The position numbers were made by a program, and so were the translations under genes. DNA of 64,000 nucleotides from Cycas panzhihuaensis (Eukaryota; Cycadophyta), in the NCBI GenBank assembly GCA_023213395.1, contig CM041465.1, positions 239,637,741 to 239,701,740 on the forward strand, in the 5' to 3' direction. Of this stretch, positions 8,481 to 19,585 are shown one piece after another. How positions within the stretch are numbered: position 1 is the stretch's first letter; each line of letters opens with the position of its first letter. A model generated the notes under the pieces. It saw only the letters and a list, made by a program, of their open reading frames with translations. It was not told where the DNA came from and made no database searches.

Positions 8481-11148
8481 GACAGGTGGTCCATGGGAGG
8501 TAGCACCTACTGCATGGATGGAAGCATCTTGTTGGCCAAGAGCTTCAAGAAGAAGAGCATGTTGCTCAGGGCAGCTTCTCAAGACATCCGTCAATGACAT
8601 CCCCACAATGACGGTGTAGAGCTCGTCAACGATAGAGAAGGGCTTACCCTTTGTAAGTTGGGTAAGCGCCCTTCAAAAACCGTAACGGCTAGGGTGTACA
8701 GGAATAGTCTTGGGAAGCGCATGGGGTTCCAGAAGAGAAGTTTCTGGAAGAGGATTAAGGTGAGATGTGGATGAAGAGGCACCGACTACCTCTTTAGTGG
8801 CTTGAGACTGGGTTAAGGCATACAATAGAATGGTCTCAAGCAATTGGATAACCTTCTTTCCCTTGTTATAGGATCGTGAAGGTGAAGGAGCACAGTGGTC
8901 AGGGAAATGTGAGGAGGATGATGAATCTCACGCACCCTTCCCTCTACCATGCAAAGGGTGAGAATTAGGGGATCTACCCCAGTTCTGGTTGTTTCTTTGT
9001 TGAGCGTTGTGATCACACTCTTCATGTTTGGGGAATGGATCATTATAAATGGGTTGATTGAGATTGGGCCTCGATGTCTATTTGGGAGACGAATCACGTG
9101 GTGGGGCATCACGAGGGTATTGCACCCAACAATGTGAGTCATCATGAAAGCATTCCCCGTGGACAGAGCATCACTTCTTCTCAAGCAGAGGATCGGCTTT
9201 CCTTGCCTGAGAAGGTTGGGTACTACCCCCTTTAGGGGGAACGGCATGAGAGGCTTGTTGAATTTGTTTATTAGAGGTTGGCAATGAAGGGGCTTAGAGT
9301 TTAAGCCCCTTCATTGTACGCTCGAATGAGCCTATGGCAAAAGTAAGGGGGTATAAAGTCCTCTCAATTGAATGAGAAGTAGACCTAGTGGGTTGCAAAG
9401 GTTTAGTTTCCTTAGCTGAGGGAGGTGCCTCACGATGTTATGAGGGCTTAAGAGGTCTCTTGAGTCCGGCTTAGATCTCAATAGCCTCTAATGCTAAGCA
9501 TTTTGCGATCGCAGAGTCGCACATGGTTGCCCCCATTTTGAGGACTTCCACATATACTTTAGGATGAAGTGTATTAACGAAAAGATCTCTCTTCAACTCC
9601 TCGGGCAACGTGGCCTTAGTGGAGTGAAGGAGGTCATGGAATTGTCTCATAAAGTCATGATTTGTTTCATCGTGACCTTGTTTGAGCGAAAGGAGAGATT
9701 TCATTCCACTCTCGAATGGACAAGCTATATCAAATTAGTTAATGAATTCATCCACTAATTGTTGGAATGAAAAGATAGAGTGGGTAGGGAGATGGTAGAA
9801 CCATTTAAAGGTGTCACCTTGCAAGGATCATAGAAACAGTTTCATTAGGATATGGTCGTAAGCTCAGTAATCTATACACGCTATAGAAAAACTACGCACA
9901 TGTTTAACCGGGTCTTATGATGAAGTTCCATCGAATTTGGGAACTTCAGGAGGGTGAGGTGACAGATTAGTTCTTAACGCCTCAATGGATAGTAGCGTCG
10001 ACCTATAATCCATGAAGGGACGTGCTCTTACATGGGCCATAGGGTCGATGAACGACAACGAACAAGGAATGGATTAGGCTGGTAAACCCATCCCTCCTTG
10101 GGGAAATGCCCTTTGTTGGAAGGGGGCTTGAGGATAAACACCTTGGAAGGGAGCTAGGTTCCCTTGCAAATGTGTAGCGAAAGAAGTCACGTTGGATGGC
10201 AAAAATGGAGGGTGCCAGACCAAATTTTACCCATATGGGCCACCTGTAGGTGGTGCAACCCAATATGGATGTAATAGGTCCACACCATAAGCTGGAAGAT
10301 GGTTTCCCTTACCTTGCCCCCAAGGTTGAGATGCATAACCTGGGGGTAAGTAAAGGGAAGGACCATTGGATGGGCTTTGAACATATGTGGGAGCGGGTCC
10401 CACATAGTTAGTGGTAGTAGTATTAGTAGGACCTCTAGGCCTAGTAGGTAACGCATGTGCCATATTTGGGGGTGGCACATTCACTTGGCTTGGATAAGGC
10501 ATGCTAACCCCAAGCTAGGGAAAAAACACACCGCGAATAGGTCCTGAAGAACTAGGACTATGACTAGGAATAGAGGGTGCGACGCTTGTCCCCAAAGTAG
10601 GTGTAGACATGGAGTGGGATGAGTGCATATGAACGGAAGGATTGCTTATCGTGGGAGGTGCAGGTGCAGATGAAGAAGGCGCCCTATCATGCAAGGCTTC
10701 TTCAAACCACCTGGGATGTGGTTGAAAGGCGAGTTGCTCGAAAGTACTCACTGATAGCTTCAATCACATCGGTGGGAGGGGTATCTTTATAACCATAAGA
10801 GGTTGATGGGACCTCAAATGACGGAGATCTCTCAGGGTACTCCTCATAAGAATCACCAAGCAGATGGTGAATCTCATGAAGAGGTGAGCCTTCTACTGCA
10901 TGAGCAGAAGGATGAATGTGAGAGGGGTGAGGCTAGTCACCCGGGTAATAAATGGGATCATCACCCTCTTGGGTGGATCCCAGAATGGACGCATGAAGCT
11001 CTTGAGTTCCTGAGACCAAGGTATAATAAGCCCGATCAGAATGGTAGTCCTCCATTATCGAATCAAAATCTGACAACAGAAGGGAATGATACGATGGGTC
11101 TTCTAACAACGGCGATAGACCTCGTAAGTGATGCGAGAAACGTCACAT
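8481..11148 (-). pseudogene. Element A gag
   Basis: The start is ATG 11148-11146, immediately followed by TGA where element C has CGA. Downstream come a Pro/Ser/Thr-rich region, then the retrotransposon gag domain at about 9960-9480 (V-P-K-F-D-G-T-S-S; L-K-Q-G-H-D-E-T-N-H-D-F; A-I-A-K-C-L-A-L-E-A), and the Cys/His motif C-S-V-H-G-E-C-F-H-D-D-S-H-C at about 9180-9135, a variant of the C-x-x-H...H...C motif of plant Tat/Athila-type Gag. Gag forms the particle and packages the RNA. Several TAG/TGA stops and at least one frameshift show it is dead. The 146-base leader carries the short hairpin described for D and G, here weakened. Confidence 0.88.
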
Positions 11149-11293
11149 GCAATGCCTTAACAAAAGTTGTTAGAAGGGAGAAAAGGGTATGAAACACGCG
11201 TTGGGGGCTGTCCAATAGAAAAGTAAGTCAAGAGGATCACCTAAAAGCAAGAACACCAACAAGAAGAGAAGTGAAACTAGTTCCCCTACTGGC

Positions 11294-11313
11294 GGTCCCC
11301 AGTATGGTTGCCA
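11294..11313 (-). promoter_or_regulatory. Primer-binding site of element A
   Basis: On the minus strand, TGGCAACCATACTGGGGACC begins one base after the 5' LTR end. The start TGGC.AC and the later CTGGGGA match the complement of a plant tRNA-Arg 3' end (as I recall it), with a differing centre that all copies share. Confidence 0.75.
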
Positions 11314-11314
11314 G

Positions 11315-13953
11315 TGAAATGCTTCTGCGGGGTGGTCTCCTACGTTTAGTAAAATATGACTATTTAAAACTGAGTCAGGTTAAGAGTTGGATCAATCAGT
11401 AAGGAATCACCACGCAGGACGTCTATGCACTAGAGCACAGATTCGAGACCTGCAAATGGCACCTGATTACTTTGAGGTGATCTTAAGAGAGGGACGCGAG
11501 GTGAGGCCTTGGGTCGTCCCACAAGATGAGGCCCTCTTACCCCTTGGATGGCCAGGAAGAGGAAGAAGGGACCTAAAGGGTTACGTCTTCTCAAGGAAGA
11601 GAGAAGGCAACGTGCAAGTGGGATATGCGTAGTGCAATATCCTACATGTAAGCTAGTCAAAGGAGTGAGGGATGAGTAGCTCGTGTTCAAGGGAGACTAC
11701 CTATATGTAATAAAAACAACTACAAATAAAAGGCACGTAAATGCAAAGATGTATTCCTTCCCCTTTTCCATTTCCTACGTGTTTTTAATATGCAAACATA
11801 TGCATTGGAGAAACAATGCTATAGGAAAAGACAAAAGGGAAAAGAGGAATACCTCGACACGGTGTTCGAATGAAGTGTTGCAACTCTCTTTGCTTTACAT
11901 GCCTTCCCGCTCCAACTTGTTGCGTAGGTGAGATCAGCTAGAGATGGTTTCTGCTAGTGGCCAAGGGGCTATCTTACCTCCCCGAATGTGTAAAATGAAG
12001 CGAAGCAAGGCAAAGGCAAAAACAGTGAAAAGAAACAGAGAAAAGCACTAACAAGAGGCTAACCTGTTGGCCAACTCGCCTCGTGTGTATCTCCATGATC
12101 GTAAATCCTGTTAGTAAAAAACATGCAAGTTTCTCCCTCCCAGAAGAGGGGATACCAAATATATCTACTATATATACATAAATATAAAGGAGCTGAAATC
12201 AAACTAAATCAAGAACACATGCACATAACTCCAAAGAACTCCAAACAGGACTCCAGTAAGCAACCACACCAACCGGTACCCAAAACAAAAGAGTTAGCCT
12301 TAGAATGGCTAGCTCACCCATTGAAATCCCCACGTGGCCTTGGGAAAAGAGAGGTCAACTATAAACTATATTAACTAAATGGGACTAGCAGGCAAGAAAG
12401 GAGAGAAACCAATGGAATGATGTGTAAGCACACCCAAGGGACGAGGTGCTATGAGCAGTAGATCATCCAGTTGGGATAAGCTACAGGTCATGAACCGACT
12501 GAGAGCAGTTTTGGGGCTTATGTGGTGCCTAAAACCAGCAAATGTGGATCTAAAACCAACATGGAAAGGGGCTGTCAATGCTGGTTCAGATCTAAAGATA
12601 GGCTTCCAAGTCCTTAGCCCAGCTTCAAGGGAGGAAGTAGGTGCAAGGGGAAGGAAAAGAAGGGTTTGGACCCTTGGGGAGAAGGTCAACAAGGGGGACT
12701 AGCCCCACCTTTCTCCCTTCACTTTTCCTTGTATCACCTCCTTTGCACAACCACCTTAAAGTGGACTTGCAGGAAAATGAGGGGAAGCACTACAACACAA
12801 GGTGCAAAGAGCTAGTGCTAAATGGCTACAAAGTCAAGAAAAGCAAATATACCAAGCACTGTCCATAAAAAGTAAAGGAAAGAACATGGATCTTAGAGCA
12901 AATATGGAGGAATACCTTACAGCAGAGAATAAGAGTTTATTCCTGCTGGAAAATAGAAGAAAGAACCTGCATTTGGCAGGCTTTGAAGGCTGGTTTGGAG
13001 GAGAGGCCACCATGAGAAAACCACTATGGTCTTGAGACCTTGGAGCTTTTCCTTTGAGAGTTCCTGTGAATGCCCTTCTTTCCATCGTGTGAACCTACAA
13101 GAGGAGGCTTGAGCTACTGGTGTTGAGCCTGAGATGCAGCAACAATCCCTATAGGAAGAGTAGCAGCCAAAGAGTATGTCTTTTTGCAGTAGGTGATGGA
13201 GATCTATAGGAGTGTCATCAAAAAATGAAGGAAGAAGAGGGAAGAATGATTGACTTTTTGGTTTTTATCTTCCACTAACCCTAAGTGAACGTTTAAAGTC
13301 ATAGGGAAGTCAAAATGTGCAGACGCCACATGACAGTTCTGCAAAAAGAGTGGGAATTGCTGCGTCTGTTTTAAAAAATAAATTTAAATAGTTGTACCAT
13401 GGTAAACATCATGGTACCACTGCAAATATCGTGGTACCACTAAGTTTACAACGGTGCGGACCTGTAGGCCAAAATCAAGCCAGAAATGGGGTCTGGAGCC
13501 AAACATGGAGTATGTTAGGGCTGAACAAGGTGGGGATTGGTGCCCAGATGACCAATAGGTGGTCAAACAAGAAGGACGGGTCTCAACCGGAGGCCCTATC
13601 ATACTTGGAAAGAAAATCTAAGTATAGGCAGGATGCTGTCATGGGTGAGACGCAACTGACTAAGGTGCCCGAGGGGCTATGGAGATGATGTGGGTGGCTA
13701 AGTGCCATATGGGGTGTAGGACTTGCTGAAGAGTGCCCCCACTGTGGGTCATCATAGGTCGGCAAGATGGCTGTGCACACGCAAAGGTGATCAAGCAAGA
13801 AAGCAATGCAGTCATGCAAATGACAGGCAAGCATGCGTAAGGCAATCTACTAAGCGACCTCAGTTAAACAAGAGTGAAGATGGGAGCAAGAATATATACC
13901 TGATATTACCTAATTCGATGTGTCCCGAGTCCATTCCTGGTAGCCGAGAAATA
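11315..13953 (-). repeat. Element A 5' LTR (2639 bp)
   Basis: It is the same length as the left copy and collinear with it; differences are mostly transitions. It starts TGAAATGCTTCTGC directly beside the primer-binding site and ends …GCCGAGAAATA at 13953. The U3 hairpin is at about 13391-13459, where three overlapping copies of a GGTACCAC-type unit can be seen. The U5 conserved block is at about 11412-11470. Confidence 0.93.
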
Positions 13954-13958
13954 GAGTT
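13954..13958. repeat. Target-site duplication of element A, right copy (GAGTT)
   Basis: These five bases follow the end of the 5' LTR of A (…GAGAAATA, with terminal CA changed to TA on the plus strand). They match GAGTC at 240-244 at four of five positions. Confidence 0.83.
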
Positions 13959-15460
13959 TTAAATGGAAATGATAGGGTCATCCTACAAGGAATCATCAAT
14001 AGGAGTGTTTAAAGAGTTAGGGATGGGGGCATCGATTAACTGCTCGGTGATCACCATTCCCTTCTTCAACTTCTTATTAAAGATTTAGAGATTGTACTCT
14101 TAAAGGAGGAGGGCCCACTTACCGATCCTACTAGTCAAGTCAAATTAGGTTAGGAGGTATCTCAAGGGATCAGATTAGATGATCACTTCAGTGGTGTTAC
14201 TAAGCAAGTAATGCCTAAATTTCTTGGTGGCATACACTAAGGCAAGGCATTCCTTCTCAATAGGGGAATAGTTGATCTTAGTCGTAACTAAGGTACGACT
14301 GATAAAGTATATAACCCTCTTGGTTCCCAAATCATCCTCTTGGGCAAGCATATCCCCTAAGGATTCATCAGTAGTTGATATATAAAGAATAAAGGGTCAA
14401 TCGAAGAGGGGAGGTGCCAAGATCAGGGCAGAATCCAAGGCTCTTTTGAGCTCTTCGAAAGCTTCCTGGGCCTTTGGAGACCAAACAAATAGGGCCCTCT
14501 TCTTCAATAAGTTAGTGAGGGTTTTAACATTTATGGCGAAGATTGCTAAGAAATGCCTGAGGAAACCCAACCTACCCAAGAACGACTTGATTTATTGTTA
14601 AGTCTTGGGAGGAAGCATGTCAAAGATGGCTTTGACTTTATTGGGATCAATTTGGATTCCTTATTTTGAAACAAGAAAACTGAAAAGTTTTCTAGCAATT
14701 ACAACAAATATACATTTAAGAGGATTCAAGCTAACATGGTATTTACAACACCTACTAAAGATGGTGCATAAATCATTAGGGTGTTGGGTACTTTTACGTG
14801 AAAGACCCATCATGTCATCCGTGAAGACCTCAAGGGTTTTATTTATGAGGTCATAGAAGATGAATTACATTACCCTTTGGTAAGTGGTGCTTACATTTTT
14901 GAGTCCAAAGGGCATCACTTTGTAAGCGAAGGTACACTAAGGAGTGGTGAAGGTCATCTTGTGATGGTCTTTGGGAGAGATCTAGATCCAATTATACCCA
15001 AAGAAGCCATCCATCAAGGATATGACTTTGAATACATTAGTTCGATCAACGATTTGATCAATGAAAGGTAGAGGGAAGTTTTCTTTGGGGCATGCATTGT
15101 TAATATAGTGAAAATCAAATCATATCCAGATCATTCTATTCCTTTTAGCAACAGAATGATATTTAAGACCCACTTGGGGTAATTGGTGGAGGTGATCAAC
15201 CCTATGTCCAAGAGTTTCTCAACTTCTATCTTCATAGTGGAAAATAGTTTAGGATGGAGAGGTCACTACTTTTATTGCATAGGGTGAGCTCCCGAAATAG
15301 TAGTAAGGTTATAGGTGATAATGGAAGGGTCTATTCCCTTCATGTTAGTGTAATCCCATGCAGAGACGTCATGAAACTCCTAAAAAAGAAGGATGTATTC
15401 CTTCATTTCCTTAGGGGAACACTTTGCTCCCACCTTAATAACCATCCCAAGAGCAAGGAC
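13959..15460 (-). pseudogene. Element B reverse transcriptase and gypsy RNaseH (pol)
   Basis: Right to left: the RT entry motif N-M-K-G-I-D-P-S-I-I-T (about 15330), the palm with L-I-T-S and Y-P-K-W-V, F-I-D-Q-I-V-D-R-T and L-M-D-G-F, and the active site F-T-D-D-M (14814-14825; usual Y/F-x-D-D, so both catalytic Asp remain). Then comes the connection L-G-R-L-G-F-L-R-H-F (about 14575) and RNaseH F-I-L-Y-I-S-T-T-D-E-S-L-G (about 14390) with Y-S-P-I-E-K-E-C. The usual first RNaseH Asp after the L-Y strand is replaced by Ile-Ser. These enzymes copy the element RNA into DNA. TAG/TAA stops and frameshifts abound. The left end runs into the integrase piece cut by A. Confidence 0.88.
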
Positions 15461-15560
15461 GATGTTCTTTATTATCCCCATGCATATGGCACTCCCTTCC
15501 TTGAAGTGAAGTGATGCTTATTTAATAGGAAGGGGCGAAAAAGAGGGACTAGGTAGACTC

Positions 15561-16690
15561 AGATCAGCTAAGGGTGACCAAGGGCTAAACTCTTCTGGTA
15601 ACCAAGTTTATGGTGACCAGGAGGGAGGTTGGGTGTGGAACCCACTAGATTCTCTAATAAGGCCTCATTATTTTTGAAGTAATCTATCCCATAGATAGTT
15701 ACGCTTGGAGAAGATGAGGGACGAGGAGTAGGAGGAGTGGCAGCACGATAGTGGTCAACCCACCACTCAATATAATCAAGAGACTCTTTAGAAGAGTCAT
15801 GGGATAACCTCCTATGATAAGTAATAGGAGGTTCCCTCACCTCACCACTTGAGGAGGGTCATGAGGTGGAAGATAAAGTAAAAAAAGAAGTTACATAGGG
15901 AATGGGAGTAATGCCATGTGACTCAAGAAGAGCACTAGGCTCCTTAATAGAAGGAGCTTTGGGTTAGGACCTAAAACGAAGCAAACACCCCCTACTCATG
16001 TTCAAGAGGGATATAAGGTGAGGGGGGTCCTCATCCTCACCATCAGACTCATCATCACCCAACACAGTAAGGTACCCATAACTCCCTACACCAATAGGGG
16101 CAAAATGAATGAGGTTGGAGGAAGAAGTGGAAGGGCCTTCTTTCAAATAAGATGGACTAGGAATGTCAATAGAGCAAGCAAAGGCATGGCATGATGGGCT
16201 CTTGTTGCCCTTTTTCAGGTCACGAACCACTTGACAGGATTGATGTGATTAGTTGGTAGGAGGAGGCTTTTGGGAAACAACCTTTGTTCACCCCTCGTGG
16301 ATGAATTTGAGTTGCCCCCAATCAGATGAACGCACGGCTCCCATCTGATTGAGCCATAGATATCCTAACAAAAGATTGTAGTCCACATCAATATTAAGGA
16401 CCATGATATCAGTGAGGATGGTTTTGTCCTCGAGGGTAAGAGGAATGGAAACCAATCCTAAAGGCATTTTCTCACTACCATCGTAGCCTTAACAATGCCA
16501 TGTGACCTGTTTAAGAGCCATTATACCTAGCTCTTGCATGGTTCATAAGGGCATAACATTGAAGATAGAACCATTACCTACAATAGTTCTTTAAAGAGTA
16601 CACTCAGGAATGTCTATAGATATAGTGAAAGGATATTGCCATTAGCACTCCCTTTCATTAGTCGATGGGAGATCTTAACGGTCAAACAAG
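15561..16690 (-). pseudogene. Element B protease and linker to RT
   Basis: At about 16600-16300 (minus) the protease reads I-V-G-N-G-S where other copies have V-D-N-G-S-S, so the catalytic Asp is changed to Gly. L-T-L-E-D-K-T-I-L, then I-D-V-D-Y-N-L-L-L-G, follow. Next comes an open acidic linker (about 16230-15964) with P-I-G-V-G-S-Y-G-Y-L and D-D-E-S-D-G-E-D-E-D, and a second open stretch (15840-15568) with I-D-Y-F-K-N-N-E-A-L-L-E-N-L, equivalent to V-D-Y-F-K-D-D-E-A-L-L-E-H-L in C and D. This pre-RT linker is well conserved between subfamilies. Confidence 0.82.
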
Positions 16691-19424
16691 ATAATAGATT
16701 TGTGGCTTGGGGCAACACCCAAGGCATGAATGGAAGTGTAGACTAATCCTAAAGTCTCCATGAGGAGAGCATGCTACTCTAGGCAGCTCCTCAAGACATA
16801 CATCATGGACATATTTATAGCCATAGTATGGATCTTGTCAATTATGGAGAAGGGATTTCCCTTCTTGGTGGGTTGGGTAAGTGCCCTTCGAAAATCATAA
16901 TGACTGGGGTGAATAGGGATCATCTTGGGAAGGAGGATTCTCTAAAGGAGGGTTAAGATTACAGGAAGAAGAAGCACCTATGGCTTCTTTAGTCACTTAA
17001 GACTAGGTGAAAGCATATAAAGACATAGTCTCAAGCATCTGGATAACTCTCTTTCCCTTATTTTGGGATCAAGAGGGACAAGGAGTTTGACAATAAGAAT
17101 CTGAAGAGGAGAAAGAGTTTCTTAACCCCTTTCCCTTAGCTTATGTGGGGAAAGGGTTAAGGGATCTTCCTTTATTTCAATTCCCACTTTACTAGGTATG
17201 TTGATCCCATTCCTCGTGTTTGAGAAAGAGGTCTCTATGAATAGGTTGGTCTAGATTAGGCCTAGATGCTCGTTTAAAAGAGGAGTCATGATATAGGGAA
17301 GATTTAGAATGGTGCACCCTACATTGTGAGTCCTCGTGGAAGCACTCACCATAAATGGACCACTATTTTTTCTCCAAGGAAGAGTTTATCTTCCTTTCTT
17401 GAGAAGCATGGGTATTTTCATTCTTGGGAGGCATGGCTTAGGAGGCTTGATAAATAAGTTTATGGGAAGTTGGTGACAACGGAGGTGCTTGGAGTTTAAG
17501 CTCCTTCATTGTATATTCAAAAGAATGTATAACAAAAGTCACTAGGTCCAAGGTGTTCTCCATCGAATGAGTCAAAGACTTGGAAGGTTATTAGGTTTTG
17601 GTGTTGCAGGACAGACGGGGCGTCTCACGTTGTAGTGACAACTTGAGAGGTTTCTTAAGACCCACTTGGATCTCAATAGCCTCAAGAGCTAAACATTTGG
17701 CTATAGTAGAGTCACATATTATTGCCCCCATCTTGAGGACTTCAACATGTACTTTGGGACAAAGAGCATTTACGAAACGATCTCTTTTTAACTCCTTAGG
17801 TAGGGTTGCCTTCATGGAGTGGAAGAGATCATGGAAACACCTCATAAAGTCATGATTCATTTCGTTGTGACCTTGTTTGAGGAATAGGAGGGCCTTCATT
17901 CCACTCTTGAAGGGACAAGCAATGTTAAAGTAGTTGATGAACTCATTGATGAGTTATTGAAATAAATGAATTGAATGTGTAGGAAGATAATAGAACCACT
18001 TGAGGGCATCACCTTGTAAGGAACACAAAAAAAAGTTTTATCAAAATGTGATCGTAAGCCCAATAGTCGATACACACCATAGAAAAGCTTTTGACATATT
18101 CCATTAGGTCTTGAGAAGAGGTCTCATTAAACCTTGGTACCTCAAGAGGATGAGGTGGTAAGTTAGTCCTTCGTGCCTTGATCGACAAGGGAGTTGAACT
18201 ATAGTCCATAAAGGGAGGGGCCCTTGGTTGAACTATTAGGTCAACAAAGGATGAAGGAGGAGGTGGGTAAGGATGTCCAAATCCTCTTTGGGAAACTTGG
18301 CCTAAAAGGTGATGCAAAATTCCTCCCACTTGTTGGGAGGAGACTAATTCTTGATGTGAGGGGATTGGAAAAGGAGCAAATGGGTAAGAAGGACCCATCC
18401 CCTCTTAAGGGTACATCCCTTATTAAAAGGGGACTTGGGAAAGAGTGCCTTGAGGAGGGACTTGTCCTCCTTGTGAAGGCACCACATTAGAAGATATGTG
18501 AGAAGAGGGAATAGATGGGTACAGGACTAGATTTTGCCCATATGGACCACCATAGGTGGTCCAGTACCATATGGGTGCAAGGGGTCCATCCCATAGATGG
18601 GAATAGGATTCTATTTACCATGCCCCCATGGTTAGGAGGTGTATCCTGGGGGCATATAAAGGGAGGAATCCTTGGGTTGATCCTGGGGATGCATAGGGAC
18701 TTGTCCTACACAGCTAGAAGTAGCAGGATACGTAGGTCCCCTAGGTCTAATGGAAGGTGGATGGACTATAGTTGGCTGAGGCATAGTCACATGACTAAGA
18801 GGAGGTATACTAAACCCAAGTTAGGAAGTGGGTATACATCAGGTGACCCTCAAGGAATATGAGCCAGAAGAAGAGGAAGACACAATGAGAGATGGCCCCA
18901 TTGTAGATAGGGAAGCTAAGGAGGATGAGTATGGAGATGCAGATATAAAGGAAGAAAGCACCATACTCTATAGGATACTATCCAACCATTTAGGAGGTGG
19001 TTGGAGACTAGCCACTTAGAAGCATTGATTAAGTGTTTCCACCATATTTGCAGGAGGGGTACCCACCTACTTGTATGAGGTTAAAGGATCCTCATACAAA
19101 GTGGACCCCACATGGCGATCCTCATAGGTATTATCACTAAGACGATGATACCCCATGAGGGAAGAGGCTTCCACTTCGTGGGTGGAAAGAGGATGAACCT
19201 ACAGGTACTCTTGGTCACTAGGATAGAAGATGGAGTCCTCACCCTCTTGGGTGGGGCCCTAGAAAGAAGTCGAAGGTTGGTGAGATTCAGAAACATAGGC
19301 GTGGTATGCTCAATCTGAAGGGAATCCCTCCATAACTGATTCAAAATTAGACAATGGAAGGGGAGAATAAGGAGAGTCTTCCAATGAAGGAGGGAGACCT
19401 CATAAATGATGAGAAAATTGTCAT
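16691..19424 (-). pseudogene. Element B gag
   Basis: The start ATG is at 19424-19422 (codon 2 is ACA, not CGA as in C), with a one-base shift within the first 15 codons. A Pro/Gly/Gln-rich region follows, then the gag domain at about 18150-17600 (P-R-F-N-E-T-S-S-Q-D; L-K-Q-G-H-N-E-M-N-H-D-F; A-I-A-K-C-L-A-L-E-A). A Cys/His stretch lies near 17380-17330, too decayed to call intact. It would form the capsid. A long open stretch at 17899-17591 survives. The primer site is 140 bases upstream of the start. Confidence 0.85.
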
Positions 19425-19564
19425 ATATAAGTCCTTCCTAAGATTTGGAATCAAGAGGAATAACATAATGATAGATGTTGGTGGTTACCCAACAAATCAA
19501 GAAGGACTAGCAAAGGAGAGGTAGTGTTAATAGAAAGGGGATTATGATAGGACCTTTACTAATA

Positions 19565-19584
19565 GGTCTCCAGCATGGTCGCCA
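19565..19584 (-). promoter_or_regulatory. Primer-binding site of element B
   Basis: The minus strand reads TGGCGACCATGCTGGAGACC one base inside the 5' LTR that starts at 19586. TGGCGAC and CTGG agree with a tRNA-Arg-type primer; the central bases match the other copies here. Confidence 0.72.
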
Positions 19585-19585
19585 G

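Larger units (their letters stand above)
245..13953 (-). mobile_element. Element A: complete non-autonomous Ty3/gypsy LTR retrotransposon inserted in element B
   Basis: Two LTRs of identical length (2639 bp; 245-2883 and 11315-13953) in the same orientation bound an 8431-bp interior. The flanks carry a 5-bp duplication, GAGTC at 240-244 and GAGTT at 13954-13958, and the interrupted integrase of element B reads on across it. In element order (right to left) the interior holds primer-binding site, gag leader, gag, protease, an unexplained 310-bp segment, an antisense accessory gene, a second RNase H and a polypurine tract. RT, gypsy RNaseH and integrase are absent, so the element would need enzymes supplied in trans, presumably by D-like relatives. 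Stops are mainly of the type made by C-to-T or G-to-A change. Confidence 0.95.
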
